A stretch of 64,000 nucleotides of DNA from Pratylenchus scribneri (lineage: Eukaryota > Nematoda > Chromadorea > Rhabditida > Pratylenchidae): the NCBI GenBank assembly GCA_030063045.1, contig JAQSEB010000082.1:1736001-1800000 (forward strand). The letters run 5' to 3'. Both the position numbers and the translations under genes were made by a program. Position 1 is the first letter of the stretch, and the number at the start of each line of letters is the position of its first letter. Below, in pieces: positions 1 through 12,900 of this stretch. The notes beneath the pieces are model-generated. The model was not told where the DNA came from. It searched no databases and was given only the letters and a program-made list of their open reading frames with translations.

Positions 1-205
1 TCCTCCGGCGAGCGAAGCGAGCCATACATGTCCGGAGGCGAGCGGAGCGAGCTGAACAGGAAAAGACCGGCCGGCGAGCGAAGAGAGCCGTACATGTCCG
101 GAGACGAGCAGAACGGATTGAATAGGCACTCCGGCGAGCGAAGCGAGCCCCGATGAACCGACCAAATAACAACCGTAGTCCAAAGACGAGCGAAGCGAGC
201 CTTGA
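1..205. repeat. GC-rich direct-repeat cluster (GAGCGAAGCGAGC units)
   Basis: A short motif close to GCGAGCGAAGCGAGCC recurs about six times in the first 205 bases, at irregular 30-50 bp spacing. Some copies are followed by a second shared motif, ACATGTCCGGAG. The motif is itself partly palindromic (GCTCGCTTCGCTC on the other strand). Its GC content contrasts sharply with the AT-rich remainder of the window. No reading frame is convincing here. It could be the edge of a larger dispersed or satellite-like repeat that continues to the left. Confidence 0.75.
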
Positions 206-492
206 GGGTATATCCAAAAGGCCAGCGCATCGAACTCTATTCTCCATAGGATATAAAGTATAAACATTTTCAAAAGGCGTGCTAGGGGTCCTTAAAGCGC
301 CCCGCGCTTTCAAAAATAACTTATTACATTTCGCCCAGTCTAACCGCTAAAGCAGTCCCGAAGGGACTGGTTGTCAAAATATAAAATACCATTTATTAAA
401 TTTAACAATAATTAAATGTTAAATAAATTGAAAATATTTTAAATTAATCGATCAGAATTAAACAATTGAAATTTGATTAAAAATGTTTTTAG

Positions 493-1791
493 ATAATTCT
501 GTTTGCACATTACTCAATGACGAATATGTGATGGACGTTTGCACTGATTTGGAGACTCGTGGCGACGAATATTTGCTCATTTTGATGAGAAGCGTAAATG
601 AATAGAATAATTAAAATGAAAAATAAAAACCTTTGAAGGTTTGGCTGCATCCATTGCGACGGGACAGTGAACTTTACACGGATGCCCTATTCTTCCAATT
701 GATGCCAAATTATTTGACTGGTCTTTATGCAACATTACGGGAGGATGGATCCGCAACAGCGGCCACATTGGTAATTTATTCAATTAATTTATTTTAATTA
801 GATTTAATTTAATTTATTAAAAATAAAATTGGATTTTTAATTAAGATTAATTTTATGGCAAAATTGGATTATTTAATTAAAATTAATTTAATGGAAAATT
901 GGAATTATTTAATTAAAATTTATAAAATTGAATTATTTAATTAAAATAAATTTAATAATTAATTCATTCAGAATGACATTGCCACATTGGGTGCCCTTCT
1001 TCTGCTCAGTGACCCATTTCAACGACATGAAAATGCAGAAAATATTTCAGCGTAATAAATAAATATAAAATATAAATATTTCCAATTTACAGAACAAATT
1101 TGGCTGCTTTTGTACCAAAAACTGTCCTTCAATTCGCCGGTCTTTCCATCGAACAATGGGCCCAGCGAATTCGGGGGAAAATGAGCGAATTGGTTCAACA
1201 CCAAGGAAATAGTCCAATTGGGGCAAGACAACTATTTTTAGGTTGGCAAAAATGAAATATTTTTAAATTTATTTTAAATTTTTTCCAGAAATTGTTGAAC
1301 GGTGGCCACTTTTTGGTGCTGCATTTTATTTTGTGAAACGAGTCTTTTCGGGTAATTGAAATAAATTTATTGCTGAATAATTTTATTTTTAGGAAAAGAT
1401 GGAAATAATCCTCCATTAATTGGTGAAAAAGTTTTTGGTCAAAATTGCATTTTGGCATTCAACAAATTTGGCATTCGAATTTTGACGGACGAAATGCATC
1501 AAATTATGGCAGAATTTGCATTGGAAGGGGTTGAATTATTTGATTCATTTTAATTAATTTAAAATTAAAAAGATTCGTGAAATGGCAAAATATTCGGTGG
1601 CGGAGGCAAATTTCCTTGAAATTCGTTTTTCTGCCACCAGCGCCCAAAAGCATGGAATTGATTCGATTACAGTGGAAACAGATTTGGTCATTTAAAATTA
1701 ATTTCAATTTTATGAATTTATTATTATTTTTTAGGGCAATGAAATTAGCCGCCTAATTGGTCATTACATTTTCCTCAGCAAGAAACAATGA
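493..1791 (+). CDS. MyTH4-FERM type protein, C-terminal FERM region (5' end outside window)
   Basis: Eight exons join in phase: 493-593, 639-770, 972-1051, 1093-1241, 1289-1351, 1393-1529, 1573-1686 and 1735-1791. The product is the end of a FERM domain. Diagnostic stretches are VWLHPLRRDSELYTDALFFQ (F1/F2 linker and F2), EIVERWPLFGAAFYFVKR (start of F3), ILAFNKFGIRIL, and a last helix before the stop. The order and spacing follow the tail FERM of myosin VII/XV-type motors: a WP-FG-AFF motif, then NK-G, then a C-terminal helix ending the protein. PH-MyTH4-FERM proteins of the MAX-1 type are an alternative. No motor, MyTH4 or F1 exons are seen; the exon at 493 starts with a good acceptor (GTTTTTAG), so the gene probably continues to the left beyond the GC-rich repeats. 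An ATG at 484 could instead begin a truncated copy. Confidence 0.75.
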
Positions 1792-2683
1792 AATGATATA
1801 GTAAATAAAATATTTAATTAATATAAAATATATTATAGTTTATTTTTTATACATTTATTCTTGTATTTAATTCGATGATTATATTTATTGTATTATTCTG
1901 GAATAAAAATAAACTTCTTCTTTAGTCATATAACTTGGCCAAATCAGACTTCTTTAAAATTCAAAACCTACCTATCCCTAGGCTAGCTCTAACAATTGGA
2001 TTAAACCCTAATACCTAGTTATGGCAAAGTTGTAAAAAAAAAGACTTCCTTCTCTTGCAAATTTCCATAAATTCTTTCAATTTTTTCTTATTCATTCACA
2101 TTTTATTTTGTCATTATAAATTTCAATAAAAATAATATTTTTGATCCGGATTATTTTAAGTTAATAAAATTAAGAGTTCAATTGAATTAAGCCCTCTAAA
2201 ATGTAAAAAATAATTGTAGAATGATCTATGCACGACATTTAATTAAAAATATATTTTTAATTCATAAAATATAAAGCTAAAAGCGCTGAATTGTAGACAA
2301 TTTACAGGAATTCAAATTTCTCTACAAATTTTCTAATAACTTCGATATAATGGTGTAATCAAAAATTCCATTTATACATGTGTGACTAAAATACTTAAAA
2401 ATGATCGAGTCCAACAAAATGACACAACGAAAACGAATTCATGGAACGGAGCTTAAATATTTTCTATTTTTTATACAATTTAATATTCACCTTTCATTTT
2501 TAAAATTAAATTAATCGATAATTATTATTAACTATTAAATTTTTCCCTGAAGGCATATTCCCAATTAAAAATTTTACATAAAATTATAAAAATTTATTGA
2601 AGGTCAATCATTTAATGGTAAATTTTTGAATAAAACTTAATATTAATCAAAACATTCATGAAATTTTATTTTCCTCCTCATTT
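1792..2683. other. Intergenic region between convergent genes, with a dispersed degenerate repeat
   Basis: No supportable gene is seen. About 1925-2040 holds a CCTA-rich stretch (CCTATCCCTAGGCTAGC, then AAACCCTAATACC, then TATGGCAAAGTTGTAAAAA). A closely similar stretch lies at 19860-19960 and a weaker one at 63265-63330, so it looks like a dispersed repeat family. The rest is AT-rich and carries likely polyadenylation signals for the two convergent genes. Confidence 0.5.
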
Positions 2684-3653
2684 TCATTCATCGCCCATTA
2701 TCTTCTTGAATGTAATCAAAACTGTCTTGAACCGGTCCAAATCATTTCGCACCTTTGTCATGGCCAAATTAATCAATTCACTGTGTGGGTCAATTTTTCC
2801 TGCCTCCAAAAGTGAAAGCATCGAAAGATGACAAATTTTGTCTGCTTCTTTTATTGATTCTACGAATTCACCAAGTTTATTGGAAAACAATGCTATAAAT
2901 AAAAGAAAATTATGGATTAGATTAGGATTGAGTGAAAACCAACAATTTTTGGCTCTAAACCAGAGAAAAGAGAAGAATCCATCTTTTTTGGCCTGAATTC
3001 CTTTTTTGAAGAATTTCTCAACTTCATTCCAAATTGTGGAACATTTTCCATACATATCATTGTGCTAGAAAAATGTTTATTTGTTTTGTTTGCATTTCCA
3101 ACCTCATCAATCCATTTTTGCATGGTCCGTGTCTTTTCCAAGTCATGATGAGGCTGATCATCTGCAATTTTCTCCCCTAAAATTTATAAATCAAATACTT
3201 TTTATGCCATCTGAATTCACCACGAAGCGCTTCCGTTCCAATTTGGGCCTGACGTTTAGCACGGCCATTTCTATCATCTTTCTTGCTCAAATTGGCCAAG
3301 AAGGATGAATTGATTTCAAGAAAATTTTCCATTAAAAAATTCCGAGCCTCTAAACAAATAGAATATTTTTACCTTCATTTAATTTTGATATTGACGGTAA
3401 CATTTCCCTTCCTTTTCGGAAAGATTAGATTTAATTAAAAACTAAGTTTTACGGATAGATTTTAATTAGAAAAATTTTAATTAAGTTTTCCGGAAAGATT
3501 TTATTTATTATTACCCAAAATGTGAGCAAATTTTTCATTTGCATTTCCTTCATCGGGAAAATTCTCATCGCTACTTTTGCGCGGTTGAATGAAGCTTCCA
3601 TCAATGGTATTAGTGATAAGCAGAATTAAAAAAATGAAAATTGAAAAGAACAT
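2684..3653 (-). CDS. Secreted protein of unknown family, about 236 aa
   Basis: Six exons on the minus strand join in phase: 3653-3515, 3411-3373, 3349-3221, 3176-3103, 3064-2944 and 2892-2684. The N-terminus is a clear signal peptide (MFFSIFIFLILLITNTIDG). The mature part is charged and helical, with FLEINSSFLANLSKKD, a dibasic KR, KTRTMQKWIDEHNDMYGK and a long C-terminal helical segment ending KKIMGDE. I recognise no domain. Length and helical character recall small secreted nematode proteins, but I cannot place it in the SXP/RAL-2 or any other family. The second exon is the least certain, because its acceptor (CCGAAAAG) lacks a T-rich tract. The first intron carries copies of the CCGGAAAGATTTTAATTAA motif that forms the minisatellite at 17.9 kb. 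The gene is convergent with the FERM gene. Confidence 0.6.
3410..3502. repeat. Two or three diverged copies of the 24-bp TTTTCCGGAAAGATTTTAATTAAG unit
   Basis: Within an intron of the secreted-protein gene, degenerate units (TTTTACGGATAGATTTTAATTAG, TTTTCCGGAAAGATTTTATT) match the 24-bp unit tandemly repeated in the tetraspanin intron at 17.9-18.24 kb. Sharing between two unrelated introns means that the unit moves or arises repeatedly. Confidence 0.6.
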
Positions 3654-4349
3654 TGGATAAATTGGAATGCGACAAAAGTGGATTCTGTAATAAATTATCT
3701 TAACGTTGAAAAGTTGGGAAAAAAGAAATTTAGGAACAAAATTGCTGCAGGAGGGAATCAAAAATGGTGAGGGGGAATTGAAATGTAGAATATTTTAAAA
3801 AAAATAATAAAAGTTGCAAAAATACCTTTGTTTATTTTCAGCATAGATATTCAGGGTGATGATGATGATAGTTTTATGTGGACAAAATAAGCAAGCTGCA
3901 AAGTGGATTGACAAAAATTATCCACATAAACAATTTTTGATGGCTAATTTCGTTGACTGCCTTTTTATGGCCACTCATTATGTGGAAATATGAAAAGATG
4001 GAAAAAGTTGCAAAATAAAATGTTAAAAAAGTTTGAAAATTGTATAATAAAATTTTAATAAATATTCTTTAATAATTTATATTCATTATTTTCGTTTTCT
4101 CATTAATGCCCTTTAGCATGATGCATTGTTGATTAATTAATAAATAATAAATTTTAATCAAAACTCTACTCGAAAATAAGACAAATACCAAATAAGCTAA
4201 TCCTCTAGTTTTATAAAAAAATTTTTAATAATTGAATAATAATTCATTAAAGCTAAATATTTATTCGGTCTCAAAACTAATTGAATATGAAAGAATAAAA
4301 AATTTAAAAAAAAGGATGAAAAATTAAAAGAATTTGTTAATTTTCGTCT
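3654..4349. other. Intergenic region, no gene seen
   Basis: AT-rich sequence between the start of the secreted-protein gene and the 3' end of the EF-hand gene, both on the minus strand. It probably holds the promoter of the former. A short GATGATGATGAT microsatellite lies near 3855. I see no ORF with coding character. Confidence 0.4.
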
Positions 4350-5306
4350 TCATTCCCGCATCAATCGAATGAATTCCTCGAATGTGATTCGTCCATCCTG
4401 ATCCTTAAAAATACCATTTTTAATTAAATAAATTAATTAGATATTGGCAGCTACCCGATCAGCTGCCTCAAACATTGCCTCGATGGCATCCTCGTTGTGG
4501 AAATCTGCATATTCCTCCAAAATTTGCTGCAGATCTTCTTTAACAATTTTAGGGTGAATTGTTAATTTTTATTTTTATTAATATTAACCAACCCAGTTTG
4601 ATCAGTCCATCACCATCCCGATCGGATTTGTTGAATTGTTCACGTAATTCTTTGATTGTTATTCGATTAATCAATGGACAACGCAAATAGGAAACTACAA
4701 TTAAATAGGAAATTTAAAAAATATTATATGAATTGTGCTTTAGGTCAAATTGAGCAGGGAGAATATTTTTTAATTACCGTAAAATCTCTCTTTTATTACC
4801 CCATTGGGAATCTCAAAAATTCGGAAATATTAGGAAGCAAACTCCTTAATTTGTGGATATTTTCGAACAAATTATAGCGAATTCGCCTTACAAGGAGTTT
4901 GGATTTTAAAAATCGAAGGTGGGGAATTATTAGAGAGTGGGAAATTAAAAGAAGATTTACGGTATTTAAAGATTTGAAATTTAAGCCATTTTTCTATCCC
5001 ATTTTTCCAGGCATTTAATTAAATTTATTACAAAAATGTGTAAATTTTACCGAATGATTCCTTGTCAATTTTGCCAGAATCTGAAAATAATATTATTGTT
5101 TTATCATTTTAAAATATTTATATCTCACTTTCATGGTCCATTTCGCTGAATATAAAGTCCAATTCCTTCCTTGTCGGTTCCACTTTGCCGGTTCTCAACA
5201 ATGCCGCAATTTCGCCTCGACTCAATCGGCCATCTTTGTCCATATCCAACAAATCGAATGTTGCAGAAAGTTCTAAAAAAAGGTATTTAAAATATTCATT
5301 TTCCAT
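4350..5306 (-). CDS. Calmodulin-like protein with four EF-hands, about 148 aa
   Basis: Five minus-strand exons join in phase: 5306-5129, 5080-5051, 4694-4593, 4537-4455 and 4403-4350. The product is of calmodulin length. Four EF-hand loops are readable: DMDKDGRLSRGE near residue 20, DHENSGKIDKES near 57, DRDGDGLIKLED near 90 and the last loop, spliced as DRDQDGRITFEE, near 130, each flanked by helices. Loop 2 departs from consensus (H and E at early ligand positions) and may bind Ca2+ weakly. The family acts as a Ca2+ sensor; the target is unknown. The start is uncertain: M at 5306 reads straight into EF1, but the TTTTTTAG before ELSATF could be a real acceptor with an upstream first exon. 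The 356-bp intron 5050-4695 contains the inverted-repeat element at 4773. Confidence 0.8.
4773..4970. mobile_element. MITE-like element with TACCGTAAA terminal inverted repeats
   Basis: The left end reads TTACCGTAAAATCTCTCTTT and the right end reads AAAAGAAGATTTACGGTATT, which are inverted copies of one another over roughly 20-30 bases with a few mismatches. The interior is about 200 bp and non-coding. It sits inside an intron of the EF-hand gene. A second copy in reverse orientation lies at about 29425-29552 and shares both the terminus and the interior GAACAAATTATAGCG motif. No transposase is encoded, so it would be a non-autonomous element. Confidence 0.65.
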
Positions 5307-8040
5307 TTTTATTTTATTTAAGTTGATTTTTGTTCTTTCCAAAAAAAAATGTTCCAAGGCAATAAATAAAATGTTGCATTTGTGTCCCTTCATTTCCCAA
5401 TGGAACCGGAAATAAATAAATTTCCTTGGGGTAAATTGGTTTTGGTTTTTTCCTCAAAATTTTACCGAAAACCAAATTGACTTCTGATCCCTTATTTTTT
5501 TTTAATTATTCTAAATAATTATAAAAATTGTTCGTTTTTATTTTTAAATAATTTTTTCAACAAAACATTTATAAAAATTTTATTTCCAGCTGTGGTCCAA
5601 TTAAAATAGGGGAAAATCGGCTATGAGAAAATTGCTTTAAAAACAACTTTTTTGGACATTTTTTATTTCATGAATTGTTGTCCTTTGGGAGGAGAAAAAA
5701 TAAATGCAAAAGAAAAAAAAAGAATTTTTCCTTTAATTGTCCTATGAGGATAATTAAAATGGAAGAAGGAATTAATTTATTTATTAAGAATTAACATAAA
5801 AATGGACCGGAATCATTCAGCAAATATCGGCGACAAATGAATTGCTGCGCGGCGGCAGTCATTTGAATTTGTTGTTGCTCAATTTTTGATGAAATTTTGG
5901 CAAATCCGACCGTCAAAAAAACAGTTGGACTTGGAATTGTAGTGAAGAAAAATTAAAATATATATAAAGAATTTAGTACTTTTTGTTTAAAATTTTTCTC
6001 TGCTTTAAAATAAAAAAATGAATGGAACAGGAAAATGACAGTTCATTTTTTATGAGTATGACCCATAAAGTGAATTACATTTTCCAATGCATGGAAAATA
6101 CTGAAAATTAAACTTTCTTCAAAGTTCAATTGAATTCTTTGAATTTAATATTCATAAAAGAAATAATGTTGATGTTTAGGAAAAAAGGCAATAAAACAAG
6201 CGAAAAATCCCGGGGTCGAAAGCAATCCATTTTATATTTTGTCTCGCCGTCCAAACTCCAAAACCACTGACTGAGAATGGCACTTCAAATTCACAGAGGA
6301 ACGAAGGGGGGGGGGGGGATGAAGCCTAAAGGGAATGGGATGTTTTGTTGCTGCCGTCACAAATCCCACCCAACAATTCCAAGTCATTTTGGCCATTGCC
6401 GCACTTTGCCCTTTTTTTGCACCGTCGCCGATGGCGTTTTTGCTCATCATTTTGAGAAAAAAAAAGATGAAGGCCAAAAGAAAGGAACAAACAACAAAAA
6501 GGAGCAAGTGTTTGTGAATTTTGTGGGCCAAAGGGCACATTGAATGAATGAATGAATGAATTTGTCTGATGAGAAGGAAAAGAGGTTTGCATCAGCAACA
6601 GGAGGAGCAAATGACGTTCATATTTTTGTTGAAAAATATGATTGTGAATTTTGTGAAGGAAATGTGAAATTTATGAACACATTTGAATGAGGAAGGAATT
6701 TTTTTTAATGAGATAAACATTAATAGGTAGTTGAAAGAATTACCTACTAATAATTACTAACATTAATTTTTTAAATGAAAAAATTATGTGCGAAATTTTG
6801 CGACCGCAAATTATCAAAAAAGAAATTTTGCGACCGGAATTTTGAGGTCTTTATCAAAAATAAATACAATGATAATAGAGTAAAAATCAGGACTAAAATG
6901 TAATGCTTTAAAGACTCGGAAGGTGAGTAAGAATATTGGCTACAAATTTCAATTTTAGTAAGTGCCACAAAATTTCGGTTGACCATAAAATTTATGGCTA
7001 AACATGGTATATTTTTGGACCAAAATATTTTTAGTAAAGTAAATTGGTGGCATTTTCGGCCCAAAAATGGTTAAAAATGTGTGAATAAGCAGCCGAAAGA
7101 ATTTTTTGTCCATTTTTGGCCAAATGGAAACCGGCGGAGGGGAAAATGGCTTTTTAGGGTGAATTAAGCGGAGGAAAAGCAGCGGACAAAAAAGGCTGAA
7201 TAGATGGGGGCAAATAATGGGAATGAATGGAATGAATAGGCAAAATTGAATGAATGGCTGGAAATAATGACTTAAATTTTGGAGGAATATTTTTTTGTAC
7301 AATTGGCTGACTGAGGAAAGAGGAAATAAAATTTTGTTAGAATTCAGAATTTTGAAGAAGATGGATGGAATTTGATGAATGAATGAATGAATGAAATGGA
7401 TGACTTTTTATGAACATTTTTGTGCCCTGGGATGATTTGCATTCCCTAGAGGTTCAAAAATGTTTTTGAGCACATCTCCAAATCTAACAGACCAAAAATA
7501 GTTGCCAATTTTTCTTTTTATGATTTTTGATCTCCGCTCTAGTCCAAAGCATTTAAATAAAGAAAAAAATTATATTACGGATATAAATATATTTTATTTT
7601 AATAATAATATTGAAGGAAAATTATGAAAAAAATCTATTTAGATATCTTCTTAAAATTATATTAAAATTTATTTAAATATGTTGCCAATGCTAAAAGGCA
7701 AGGCCCATTTTGGGTCATATGAGCTCAAAAGTTCGAAATTTGTCTTTTTTTATTGGAAAAAGGCCTTTCCCGAGTCTCGGCCCATTTTTCAAATTTTTTA
7801 AGAAAAATGAGGGCCAAAAGGCACAAACCGCACACGCAAAGGACAAAATAATGGGGAAGAGGGTGGAAAGGAATGGGGCTGGGCCATTTTTTGGCAAAAG
7901 ATGGGAAAATTGGTGGAATTCCCCTTGGGAATTTTTTATTGGTACCATTCGGCCAAAGTTGGAATTTTGAACAATTTGATGGAAAAAATAGATTAGAAAA
8001 AGATAGAATGAGGAAAAAATTGAAAATATTTATATTTAAT

Positions 8041-8620
8041 TTTTGAAAATATTATTATTGTCGAATTCATATACCCTTTTTTTTATTTTTTTACAATTAT
8101 TTGCTTACTATTATAAGAAAAAGATAAAAATAAATTTATAAGTTATTAAATTTCAAGGCAATAAGAAAAACAATTAATGAAAAAAGCAGATAAAAAATGG
8201 ATGCATTTTATTATATTTAAATACTTAATTTAATTTTTTTTGTTGAAAATATTTGTTGTTCAAAAATATTTCTTCCATTTTTAAATTTTTTTTCAATTTT
8301 TTGTTTGCTATTATAAGAAAAAGAGTAAAATAAATTTATGAGTTGTAAAAATACACTAATATTTTTCTCATAATAGGTTTAGAAAAGTTGGAACGGAGAA
8401 GTAAAAACAGAAATTGAAAATAATGTTAATTTAAATAATTTTATTGAATTTTTAAATTTTTAATTATTTTTGTTCGGTTATTTTCCCTGTCTTTTTTCAG
8501 TATTTTTTTTATTATTATTATAAAAAAGGGATAAGACATAAGAATTATTTATGAGTTGCAAAACTTTAAGACAATAGGGGAATTAATTAATGAGAAAATC
8601 AGATATTTTTCTCATAAAAA
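8041..8620. repeat. Three degenerate copies of a roughly 200-bp AT-rich repeat
   Basis: The motif CTATTATAAGAAAAAGATAA, followed by AAATTTATAAGTT and then an ATAAG/GAGAAAA segment, occurs near 8110, 8310 and 8515 with increasing divergence. Copies are about 200 bp apart. It appears to be an old tandem duplication in intergenic DNA, with no coding potential. Confidence 0.5.
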
Positions 8621-9835
8621 AATAATTAGAAGAATTTATAATAAAATTACTTTAATTTAAATTTTCATAGAAAATTTTAAGCCGATTAAACTATTATTAA
8701 AATATATCGAAAGCAATTACAAAAATAAATATTAATTAATTTATTTATTTTAAAAATATGTAAAAAATTGTTGTTTTTTATTTTGTTGAAGAATTTATGC
8801 TTTAACACTTTCAGTACCAAAAAATGAAATTTCCATGATCGAAATCCGTAAAAATAATATCAAAAATAGAATAAATTAATTAATTTATAAATTAACATTT
8901 TTGAATGACTTTCATTATTTGCTTGAGCGAATTATGTAAAATATAATAAATTAAATATAATCCAATAAACATATCCTGTGAACACCAACAAATCAAATCA
9001 AGCTTAAAATGCCACCAAATAAACTTTTTGGGTGAATTAGAATAAACCAGGTCAACCATGGAATCCGCAAAATCGAGCAAATATAAACCCAAAAGGATTG
9101 TCCGTCCAAACCAATTTTGTCAAGTTCAAAAAGAATACCGAATCCAATTTTATGCTCCTTATTCCGACATATTTAGCCCAAAAATATTTATTTATAATCA
9201 AATAAAATGAGCAAAAGAATTGATTAGATTAGGAAGAAAATTAGGGCTTGGATCCAGCCGGCGGAATGGGAAAAATAAATAAATGTAAATGAATGAATGA
9301 ATAATTCCCGTTCCCATGTGCCCGGAACAAAAAACGTCAAAGGAATGGGGATGGAGGAGAAGCTGGTTTGGATTTAGGATGTTCCCTTCCAATGAATGAA
9401 TTGATGGAATATTTGGGCAATCATTCCCGCCAAAATGGATAAATGAACATAATCAATCCGCTTTTAAATTAATTTATTCTACATATTTCCCTTTTAATTT
9501 CAGCAATATTTTCTCCCTAAATTGCCAAAATTTGAACAATGAATTAAACAGAAAATGAGCCAATTTTCTATTCTTTCAATGTGGCAGCCGGCAGCAGCTT
9601 TTCTTTCGATTAGCCTCAATTTCCTCTGGGATAAAAGGGAAATGAATGGAATATCCCCCACTCTCCAACCAAACAAAATAAATCCAATTGCGCGATTGCA
9701 TTGGCGAGTGGCGCCAGCCACCGACGGCAAAATATATTGCAACCTCACATTTATTTATTCCATTCATTATTCAATCCCATCCGGATGTTTTCTTTTCGTG
9801 GAATATTTGTTTTTTAATATTTGAATACAATTTTA

Positions 9836-9953
9836 TAATACCGTCCATTTTTCCTTTATTCGAAACCCAGCCTCTAATAGAAGCCCACCCTAAAGAGAGT
9901 CCAAAAATTACAATTCAATGGGCTTCTATGTAATAAAAAGTTGCGGTATTTAT
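9836..9953. mobile_element. Short inverted-repeat element (AATACCG ends, about 118 bp)
   Basis: The ends AATACCGTCCATTTTTCC and AAAAAGTTGCGGTATT are inverted relative to each other. The interior carries CCTCTAATAGAAGCCCA and a matching GGGCTTCTATG near the other end. A related element with CTAATAG/GCCCAT motifs is in a transporter intron at 46865. It is non-coding and MITE-like. Confidence 0.55.
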
Positions 9954-12900
9954 TATTAGAGTAGAACAGAGTCGATTTTTCGAACGAGTGGTTTGAAAAC
10001 CCGGTTTTCAATTGTTGAAAAATGTAGGTTTTCGATTTCTTTTCCATTTCGTTTTCTTCTATTTTCGATTATTTTGAGAAAATTTTCCAATTACAGTTGG
10101 AAATTTCATCAATTTTCTCAAACCGAATTTCTCTTATTCTATTTATTATTTACAATATTCACATTTATTTGACTTATTCCTCATTTCATAAGTTTTCCGT
10201 GTCCATTACGATTACGAGTTACGACCTTCACTTCAATTCCATCCAATAATTTTCTTTCGTTCATTTTGCACCAAAAAACCTTCATCGCCACCTTTTTGCG
10301 CAGTCAATTTGTTCCTCCCTTCCACCTCTGTACTCCATTTGGGTTAAGTTGTCGCCCATTTCGGGAACATCGACCCACCGACCGATTTGGCGATGGTGCT
10401 TCATTGTGCCAGTCGAATTTTTGTTCCAAGAAATAAATTCATTTTTGATTGCACTTTATTTAAACAATATTTGGCCCTTTGTCTGTGCATGCAATTTTCA
10501 TCTTGCCATTGCCCCCTTTTAATTGGCCTTATCGACTCGTCCCATCAGTGAGGGGGCCAACAATCATCATCTTCAAATTTGAGAACAACAATTCCCTTTC
10601 ACAATTTCCAATGGAACATTCCATTCCGCCGCCAATTATTTAATACTACACCGCCAAATGATCATCAACTTTCGCGCTCACAATCTTACAAAAATTTATT
10701 TGGCCAAAAATAAACAAAAACTAAATTAAATAAATGCGCGAATAAAGTCAAAAATAATATTAAAAATATTTTTATTTTCTTTTTTTGCCATTCCCGGTTC
10801 CCGCCGTTCCAAAGAAAATATTTTGAATGGATTTGGAAGGAATAAATATATTTATTTTGAAGGACCAAAAATACAAAAGAAAATGTGAGAAGAAAGGGAA
10901 TGTGGAATTGGCAAAGGAGAACCGGTCCCCCACAGGGCCATTGCCCCCATTCATCCATCCATTTTATTCATTTTTGCCCTTCCCTTTGGGGGAAGCGCAA
11001 TTGAAGAAAAGGATAATTGATAGGTGAAAATTGCCGATGGACAAAAAATATTTTTTTGATGGCAAATGAAAAATATTTTGTATTATTGTTCAAAAATTAT
11101 GGCCAATAATAAAAATAATATTTTCTATTATGACCTTTTATTATTCATCAGAGAATATTTTTATTTTCCCTTGTCTCGATTTTCCTCTCCAAATCAAAAC
11201 CCCAGCCAAATTTTATGTCCCATTGTTCCCATTCCTTGATGTTCTGAACAAATACAAAACCAACAACTAAACATAACATTTTTACATTTCTTCCAGTCAT
11301 TCCCCTCTCTTTCCCTTCCAAATCCATTCAGCAAGCCCAACAAAAAGGGGAATATTGGGACTTTTCTGCTGCAAAAAAAGATGATGGGTGCTTTTTGGTT
11401 TAGCTTAAAAGACGGAGATTGGGAGGAATGGGATGATGGTTTTGTGCATTGTTATGTTTTTTACGTCTTCCAAGTCCTCCGTATTCCTCCCTTCTTCATC
11501 TTCCAGTCATCATCAGTCCCACTCATCCATCCATCCATCCTTCATATTCAACAAAGAATGGGACGGAATGACTTCCGTCAAAAAAAGCAACAATAAATAT
11601 TGAAAAATTACTAAAAAAAATTTTGAAAAATTGCTAAAAACATGAATCTTAATCTCATTCCAACGGAAAAATTCAAATTACTCTTTTTGTTTTTACTAAA
11701 ATGTTAAATCCGCGCACTAATCCAATAAATAATAATTTATGCAATTAAAAATAAAAGAATGAATGAATGAATGAATGTTGAATGGGTTTATTCATTTGTT
11801 TATTAATTTATTCTCCGTTAAATTACCATGTCATTCAGAGGATCCAGCAAAAATCAAATTAATTCATTACAAATTATTTTGACTTTTCGTTATATTTTTT
11901 TTTGTGGACATTGTAGATTGTACGATACGAGGATTATGATAATCTATCTAAATTATGCAAATTCTCAATATTTATCGTAACAACAAAACCATATTTATAT
12001 AGTACAAAATAATACCATTATATAATTTTATTTTTAATTCTAATATTATTACGAATTATATAATGTTCCCAAGGCAACCATAGGGAATTTTAGGGAGTGG
12101 AGGATGGTTTCTTCTTTCATATTTTCCTCTATACTATATTCAATTTTCCGGCACCATTTGTGGCCATAAAAAACTCGCTTTTTGCCAAATTCCCTTCTCT
12201 ATTGTCCCCCTTTCCTCTCCCCCATATGTGAATCGTAAAAATTCTAAAAATAGCGCCATTTTAAGTATCTACTTTGCACTTATGTAAAATATTTTTTAAT
12301 TGAATTAAATTTATTAAATTTAAAGAATTCATCAAAATGCCTCAAAACCCAAAAATTCCAATTCGGACTACCCCAAATAAGAAATATTTTACTCATTTTG
12401 AATGTTTTGACCATCAACAAATGTCCAATATATGTACATATTATATCCCCAATTCATTCCAAATCCCAAAACATTCAATCCCATAATTTGTTTGGCCTTT
12501 TCGTCCCAATGGCCTTTTGCCTCATTCATTCATCGAGCAAGCGGTCAACCGCAAAGGCCATTTGGCTCAGCATTATTCTCGTCGCTTTATTTAAAATGGA
12601 TGAAATGAAATGATGAATGACCACCTCCAACCACGATAAACGATAGAATTGGAATTGGGATTTGGATGGATGATTTGAATGGCCGCAAATACGAGAATTC
12701 AGCCCCTCCGGTGTTTGAAGTGTTTGTTTGTCCTCGCCTCAATTTGTGGGTCGACCACAGCCACAGCAGCTGTCCAAAATTGCCCCCAGCGCCGAATGTC
12801 CACTCGCCAATAAATCAACAAAACAAATTCCTCTACTGCTGCTGGAAAATGATAATAAATTTTAGTGGACAAAACTAGAGAAAATGGGCTAAATTTTAAT

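Noticed and set aside
8892..9092. Minus-strand frame of 66 codons with aromatic, membrane-like content
   Set aside because: It has no ATG at the start, no neighbouring exon with matching phase and no recognisable motif.
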